Source of the DNA: Flavobacteriaceae bacterium
GTDB lineage: Bacteria > Bacteroidota > Bacteroidia > Flavobacteriales > Flavobacteriaceae
Assembly: GCA_018647605.1 (NCBI GenBank)
Contig: JABGSU010000012.1
Location: 1-40,118, forward strand
DNA: 40,118 nt
Reading direction: 5' to 3'
Shown: positions 35,880 through 40,118 of the stretch, piece by piece
How the letters are laid out: each line of letters starts with the position of its first letter
Numbering within the stretch: position 1 is the stretch's first letter
The notes under the pieces: model-generated
Seen by the model: only the letters and a program-made list of their open reading frames with translations
What the model was told of the DNA's origin: nothing
The model's database searches: none
Made by a program: the position numbers and the translations under genes

Positions 35880-36352
35880 TTAAAGTACAGTAAGTTGTTT
35901 AGGGTAGCCTTCCAGTTCTAGAAGTCGGCGCTTGGTGGTAATCCCACCAGAATAGCCTACCAATGATCCATCACTACCGACCACTCGATGACAAGGAATG
36001 ACAATCAGCAAGGGGTTTTTGGCAATAGCACCTGCTATTGCCCTGACCATTTTGGCATCGCCATAGGCCTGTGCTACCTTGACATAGGCCAAAGATGTTC
36101 CATAGGGTATACGAGAAAGCAATTTCCAGACCTTTACCTGAAAATCTGTTCCCTTTGGACGAATGGGAAAAGTAAACTCTCGACGCTTTCCGTGAAAATA
36201 TTCGTCAATTTGTTTGATAACACCTCTCATTAAAGGAGAAGTGGGTAACGGGATTTTTTCAATTTCCTCTACAAAAAAAAACGCGTAACTTCTTGATTTT
36301 CAATATTTACAGATACAACTCCCGCCTCACTTTTGTAATAACCTACCTCCAT
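35880..36352 (-). pseudogene. ogt: methylated-DNA-protein-cysteine methyltransferase with a homopolymer frameshift
   Basis: Suicide repair protein that takes alkyl groups from O6-alkylguanine. The intact 116-codon part (36230-35880) has EYFHGKRREFTFPI, GTDFQVKVWKLLSRIPYGT, the active-site PCHRV, and GYSGG. The missing N-terminus is present upstream in another frame: ATG 36350-36352 encodes MEVGYYKSEAGVVSV to TRFF, then stops at TAG right after a T9 tract (A9 on the plus strand, 36273-36281). Ten Ts would join both parts into a normal protein of about 157 residues. Either a sequencing error, a slippage-prone switch, or a recent mutation. A shortened product from ATG 36228-36230 is possible. 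Confidence 0.85.
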
Positions 36353-36438
36353 ATAGTTAACATAATCAGTTTAAAAATACAATTAAAAAATATACAAAAA
36401 TTATATTTTTTGCTTTTCTGTTTAAGATTAAAAGAATT

Positions 36439-37413
36439 TTAAGCGAGCAATTGAGCGGCTTCTTTGGCGTGATAAGTAGCGATAAGATTGGCTCCTGCCC
36501 TTTTGAATGCAAGCAGTTGCTCCATCATCACAGCATCGTGGTCCAACCAACCTTTATCGGCGGCCGCTTTAAGCATGGCGTATTCTCCACTGACTTGATA
36601 GGCAGCAATGGGTACTTCAACATTTTCACGGATATCTCTGATGATATCGAGATAAGCCAATCCAGGTTTGACCATTACCATGTCTGCACCCTCCTCAATA
36701 TCTCTAAGGGTCTCTGTGAGGGCTTCTAAACGATTGGCAGGATCCATTTGGTAGGTTTTCTTGTCACCAAAGCCAGGAGCCGAGTCAAGCGCTTCCCGAA
36801 AAGGACCGTAAAAGGCAGAAGCGTACTTGGCACTGTAACTCATAATACCCGTATCGGTTAAACCTGCGGATTCCAAAACAGTTCTGATCTTCTGAATACG
36901 GCCATCCATCATATCGCTAGGGGCTACAAAATCAGCTCCCGCTTGGGCATGACTCAATGCCATTTGAGCCAAAACCTCCACGGTAGGATCATTTAAAATC
37001 TTTCCTTTTTCAACAATACCATCGTGACCATAGGAAGAATAAGGATCCAATGCCACATCGGTCATTACCACCATTTCGGGGGTTGTAGTTTTGACTTTTC
37101 TCACTGCGCGCTGCATCAATCCCTCGGGATTCAATGCTTCAGTTCCTTTGTTGTCTTTGAGTGCATCGTCGACCATCACGAATAACAGTAAAGCTTTGAT
37201 CCCCATATCGGAAACCGATTTCACCTCCTCCTGAAGAAGGTCCAAACTTAAGCGATAACATCCTGGCATGGCTGAAATAGGCTCTTTAACTTGGGTACCT
37301 TCCGTAACAAATAAAGGCAACATCATATCGTTGACGGTCAATTGACTTTCACTGACCAGTTGTCGGATGGCGGGGCTCTGTCGGAGTCTTCTGTTTCTTT
37401 GGTTGGGATGCAT
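36439..37413 (-). CDS. hemB: delta-aminolevulinic acid dehydratase (porphobilinogen synthase)
   Basis: Condenses two 5-aminolevulinate molecules to porphobilinogen in haem synthesis. The 324-residue protein starts MHPNQRNRRLRQSPAIR. The two catalytic lysines are in SYSAKYASAFYGPFREA and MVMVKPGLAYLDIIRDI, and PSDMMDGRIQKIR is present. The metal region reads TDVALDPYSSYGHDG without the cysteines of the zinc type, so it is of the magnesium/non-zinc class. It is the last gene of the hem cluster, 27 bases after hemF, and no GC-rich terminator is obvious behind it. Confidence 0.97.
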   Translation of the reverse strand: MHPNQRNRRLRQSPAIRQLVSESQLTVNDMMLPLFVTEGTQVKEPISAMPGCYRLSLDLLQEEVKSVSDMGIKALLLFVMVDDALKDNKGTEALNPEGLMQRAVRKVKTTTPEMVVMTDVALDPYSSYGHDGIVEKGKILNDPTVEVLAQMALSHAQAGADFVAPSDMMDGRIQKIRTVLESAGLTDTGIMSYSAKYASAFYGPFREALDSAPGFGDKKTYQMDPANRLEALTETLRDIEEGADMVMVKPGLAYLDIIRDIRENVEVPIAAYQVSGEYAMLKAAADKGWLDHDAVMMEQLLAFKRAGANLIATYHAKEAAQLLA

Positions 37414-37440
37414 AGGATAAATTTAAATGTTCTTAGTGGC

Positions 37441-38343
37441 TCACACCCACGCTCTGGGATTTTCAAGAACGTTGACCAGTTCTTCCTCTTTGCCATTGGG
37501 CAGGGGCTTGTGGTTGTATTGCCACTGCACATGAGGGGGAAGGCTCATCAAAATACTTTCGATCCTACCATTGGTTTTCAATCCAAAAAGGGTTCCCTTG
37601 TCGTGGATCAAATTGAACTCAACATAGCGTCCTCTTCGGATCTCCTGCCACTCTCGCTGGGCATCGGTGTAGTTAATGTTTTTTCTTTTTTCAACAATTG
37701 GAACATAGGCTTCCAAAAAATGATCGCCCACTTTAGTCACAAAATCATACCTGTTTTCGGCGGTGTATTTTTCGTCTGGTCTTAGGTAATCAAAAAACAA
37801 TCCTCCAATTCCGCGAGCCTCTCCGCGGTGGGCGTTCCAAAAATATTCATCACAACGTTTTTTGTATTCAGAATAAAAATTTTTGTCGTGGGCATCACAG
37901 GCTTTTTTACAAACTTGATGAAAGTGCTGGGCGTCTTCTTCAAAAAGATAATAAGGAGTCAAATCTTGTCCTCCCCCAAACCATTGGTCTTGTAATTCCC
38001 CTTGATCATTGTAGAGTTCAAAATACCGCCAGTTGGCATGAACCGTGGGAACAAATGGATTTTTAGGATGAAGTACCATACTCAAGCCACAAGCAAAAAA
38101 ATCACCCGCTTTAACCTTAAAATAGTTTTTCATACTCTCGGGTAATTCACCGTGAACAGCAGAGACATTAACGCCTCCTTTTTCGAAAACAGCACCATCT
38201 TCTATCACTCGGGTTCGGCCACCGCCGCCACCCGATCGTTCCCAAAAGTCTTCTTTAAAGCGGGCTTTTCCATCCACTTCGGCCAATTTCTTGGTAATTC
38301 GGTCTTGTAGGTTTTCAATGTAACGATTGAATTTTTTTTTCAT
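37441..38343 (-). CDS. hemF: oxygen-dependent coproporphyrinogen III oxidase
   Basis: Converts coproporphyrinogen III to protoporphyrinogen IX with molecular oxygen. The 300-residue protein shows the family core WERSGGGGGRTRVIEDGAVFEKGGVNVS, HANWRYFE, WFGGGQDLTPYYLFEEDA and the C-terminal RRGRYVEFNLIHDKGTLFGL. Presence of HemF rather than only the anaerobic HemN agrees with the aerobic respiratory chain in the window. It is preceded by hemE after 18 bases. Confidence 0.97.
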   Translation of the reverse strand: MKKKFNRYIENLQDRITKKLAEVDGKARFKEDFWERSGGGGGRTRVIEDGAVFEKGGVNVSAVHGELPESMKNYFKVKAGDFFACGLSMVLHPKNPFVPTVHANWRYFELYNDQGELQDQWFGGGQDLTPYYLFEEDAQHFHQVCKKACDAHDKNFYSEYKKRCDEYFWNAHRGEARGIGGLFFDYLRPDEKYTAENRYDFVTKVGDHFLEAYVPIVEKRKNINYTDAQREWQEIRRGRYVEFNLIHDKGTLFGLKTNGRIESILMSLPPHVQWQYNHKPLPNGKEEELVNVLENPRAWV

Positions 38344-38361
38344 GGAATTTTAACTTAGGGG

Positions 38362-39384
38362 TTAAGGTTGGTATTCTTTAACAGCATCCACAAAAGCCTT
38401 GGCGTGATCCACGGGAATATTAGGTAAAATACCGTGTCCCAAATTGACAATGTAACGGTCTTTACCAAAGGCATTGATCATTTGCTTGACTTGGGTTTTG
38501 ATTTCGGGTATGGGAGACAGTAATCGGGAAGGATCAAAATTTCCTTGAAGGGTAATCTGTCCACCAGAAAGATAACGCGCATTGCGAGCGGTACAGGTCC
38601 AATCAATACCCAAAGCCGCTGCGCCAGATTTACTCATTTCTTGTAGGGCAAACCAGCACCCTTTTCCAAAAACGATGACGGGAACGGTTCCGCTCAAGGC
38701 ATCGATGATTTGCTGAATATAGGGCCAAGAGAATTCTTGATAATCTGAGGGGGAAAGTAGTCCTCCCCATGAATCAAATAGCTGAATCACATCGGCACCC
38801 GCTTTGACTTTTTCTCTCAAATAGGCAATGGTAGTTGTAGTGATTTTTTGGAGCAACTCTTTGGCCATGGCTGGCTCTTGAAAACAAAAGGCTTTGGCCT
38901 TATCAAAGTTTTTCGACCCTTGCCCCTGCACCGCATAGCACAGCAAAGTCCATGGTGCCCCTGCAAAACCAATCAAAGGAACTCGCTCGTTAAGTTCGTT
39001 TTTGGTCATCCGTACGGCCTCAAAAACATATCCTAATTCTTCTTCTACATCTGGCAAAATGACCTGATCCAAAGAAGCTTTATCTATTATAGGTTTGGGA
39101 AGGTAGGGACCGATACCATCACGCATTTCAACTTCTATGTTCATGGCTTGTAATACCACCAAGATATCGCTGAAGATGATGGCAGCATCAACTCCAATTT
39201 GATCAATGGGCATGAGGGTAATTTCTGTAGCCATCTCAGGTGTCTGACAACGGGTGAAGAAATCGTATTTCTCTTTCAATTTCATAAAATCAGGCAAATA
39301 ACGCCCTGCTTGACGCATCATCCAAACAGGAGGGCGTGCTACAGTTTCACCTTTTAAGGCTTTTAAAAACAATTCATTCTTCAT
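38362..39384 (-). CDS. hemE: uroporphyrinogen decarboxylase
   Basis: Removes four carboxyl groups from uroporphyrinogen III. The 340-residue protein has the signatures [17 protein letters not shown] (near residue 17), [30 protein letters not shown] and FGKGC. It also shows [12 protein letters not shown] and the terminal [22 protein letters not shown] 39382-39384 overlaps the 3' end of hemD by 11 bases. It and the siroheme methyltransferase compete for the same substrate pool. Confidence 0.97.
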   Translation of the reverse strand: MKNELFLKALKGETVARPPVWMMRQAGRYLPDFMKLKEKYDFFTRCQTPEMATEITLMPIDQIGVDAAIIFSDILVVLQAMNIEVEMRDGIGPYLPKPIIDKASLDQVILPDVEEELGYVFEAVRMTKNELNERVPLIGFAGAPWTLLCYAVQGQGSKNFDKAKAFCFQEPAMAKELLQKITTTTIAYLREKVKAGADVIQLFDSWGGLLSPSDYQEFSWPYIQQIIDALSGTVPVIVFGKGCWFALQEMSKSGAAALGIDWTCTARNARYLSGGQITLQGNFDPSRLLSPIPEIKTQVKQMINAFGKDRYIVNLGHGILPNIPVDHAKAFVDAVKEYQP

Positions 39385-40045
39385 GAAGGGTAATATGATT
39401 TTTTAGTGATAGTAAAAGTTGAGAAGATGTAGGGTCTTTGGCTACCGTGTATTGCGACGTATACAGTGCTACTTGTTTGGCGGTAGTGGTTCCCAAACAA
39501 AAACTATGGGTATCATCAAAGTTGTTGCTCAAGGCATAACCCCTTACCCCGCTGGGACTAAAAAAAAGTATCCCATCGAAGTGGCCTTTAATAACATGAT
39601 CCTTTAAATGGGTTTCGTAAACTTCAATAGGATTTATTGTGATACCATGGGAGGGTAAAATGTCCTCCAAATCGTTCGTGCGAAGCTTTCCGCAAAAATA
39701 TGAAAAAGACTCATTTTTATACTTTTTTGCTAAATAATAAGCTAATTCTGACGAATTATGAGCAATTTTTGCCACTTTTTGTCCATTTTCAGTCAAAAGG
39801 GCTGCTGTCTTTTTTCCTACACAATAGCTTGTTTTTCCCGCTATCATTTTTGAAATTTTGGAAGAAGATAATACGGCATTAACTGCATTCTGACTGGTAA
39901 AAATAAGCGAATCAAAAACAGAATTAATTTTGGGGGTTTTAATGGGGAAAATCTGTATGAAGGACTGTTCGACCAAACTGAATTGATGAAAGAGTAAACG
40001 GTCTCTAAAATCTTGTGATAATATTTTGGTGGAGAGCAACCTCAT
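39374..40045 (-). CDS. hemD: uroporphyrinogen-III synthase
   Basis: Cyclises hydroxymethylbilane with inversion of ring D. The 223-residue protein is divergent, as usual for HemD, but shows [47 protein letters not shown] and [13 protein letters not shown], plus [15 protein letters not shown]. Position between hemC and hemE supports the call strongly. The ATG overlaps the hemC stop as ATGA (40042-40045). Confidence 0.92.
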   Translation of the reverse strand: MRLLSTKILSQDFRDRLLFHQFSLVEQSFIQIFPIKTPKINSVFDSLIFTSQNAVNAVLSSSKISKMIAGKTSYCVGKKTAALLTENGQKVAKIAHNSSELAYYLAKKYKNESFSYFCGKLRTNDLEDILPSHGITINPIEVYETHLKDHVIKGHFDGILFFSPSGVRGYALSNNFDDTHSFCLGTTTAKQVALYTSQYTVAKDPTSSQLLLSLKNHITLHEE

Positions 40046-40118
40046 TCTTTACTATATTTAATAGTCTTCATGATTTCATCTCCTCCATTGGACAAGACCT
40101 CTTGAGCGGCATAGGCGG
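40042..40118 (-). CDS. hemC: hydroxymethylbilane synthase, C-terminal end (partial)
   Basis: Only the last 24 codons are in the window: AYAAQEVLSNGGDEIMKTIK and a short tail, then TGA at 40042-40044. The GGxEIM ending and its coupling to hemD (ATGA) mark it as the 3' end of porphobilinogen deaminase, which polymerises porphobilinogen. The rest lies beyond the right edge, as must the promoter of the cluster. Confidence 0.85.
   Translation of the reverse strand, partial: AYAAQEVLSNGGDEIMKTIKYSKE

Noticed and set aside
1-40118. CRISPR arrays, tRNA or rRNA genes, insertion sequences, prophage genes
   Set aside because: I read both strands for spaced repeats, cloverleaf-like segments, transposase motifs and phage modules and saw none; a dedicated search could still reveal weak cases.

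Overview
This is a chromosomal window from a low-GC member of the Bacteroidota, most likely a Flavobacteriia-type aerobe. The evidence is an alternative complex III operon (actABCDEF) running directly into cytochrome c oxidase, promoters of the Bacteroidota type (TAnnTTTG at -7), few Shine-Dalgarno sites, a sulfite reductase carrying a C-terminal HEPN domain, and SPOR, OmpA-like and lipoprotein envelope genes. No rRNA, tRNA, CRISPR array, insertion sequence or prophage was recognised. The species cannot be named from this sequence alone.

Layout. (1) 1-9068, minus strand: actA-actB-actC-actD-actE-actF-coxB (coxB cut by the window edge), which passes electrons from quinol to cytochrome c and on to oxygen. 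(2) 9206-9592, plus: a small secreted SPOR protein. (3) 9589-14031, minus: rimP-nusA-infB, a translation/transcription operon preceded by a compact leader with a terminator-like hairpin and a 16-codon upstream ORF. (4) 14268-16859, plus: a von Willebrand A protein and its MoxR/Mg-chelatase-like AAA+ partner. (5) 16856-24932: an Rrf2-type regulator divergent from an assimilatory sulfate operon (DUF2061, cysH, cysD, cysN, sulfite reductase, two siroheme genes, ferredoxin-NADP reductase). A 27-bp palindrome lies in the shared promoter region. (6) 24939-27437, minus: a possible 27-residue membrane peptide, an Ig-like lipoprotein and a comF gene broken by one in-frame amber codon. (7) 27493-31813, plus: glyQS, xthA, an OmpA-like lipoprotein and an aldo/keto reductase. 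(8) 31814-32311: a gene-poor junction with a truncated TIR-like N-terminus. (9) 32312-36352, minus: a double-ATPase peptide ABC protein, a DEDD exonuclease, a serine hydrolase and an ogt gene frameshifted in an A9/T9 tract. (10) 36439-40118, minus: hemC(partial)-hemD-hemE-hemF-hemB for haem synthesis.

How they fit together. Haem genes supply the multihaem cytochromes of complex III and the oxidase. The sulfate operon is nearly self-contained from sulfate activation to sulfide: it encodes ATP sulfurylase, APS reductase, siroheme-dependent sulfite reductase, the enzymes making siroheme, and a likely source of reduced ferredoxin. Uroporphyrinogen III from the haem cluster is also the precursor of siroheme.

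Most of the window is well-known housekeeping. No complete new system was found. The most unusual items are the rimP leader, the Rrf2 palindrome, the two single-lesion genes (comF, ogt), the TIR fragment and the tiny membrane ORF.
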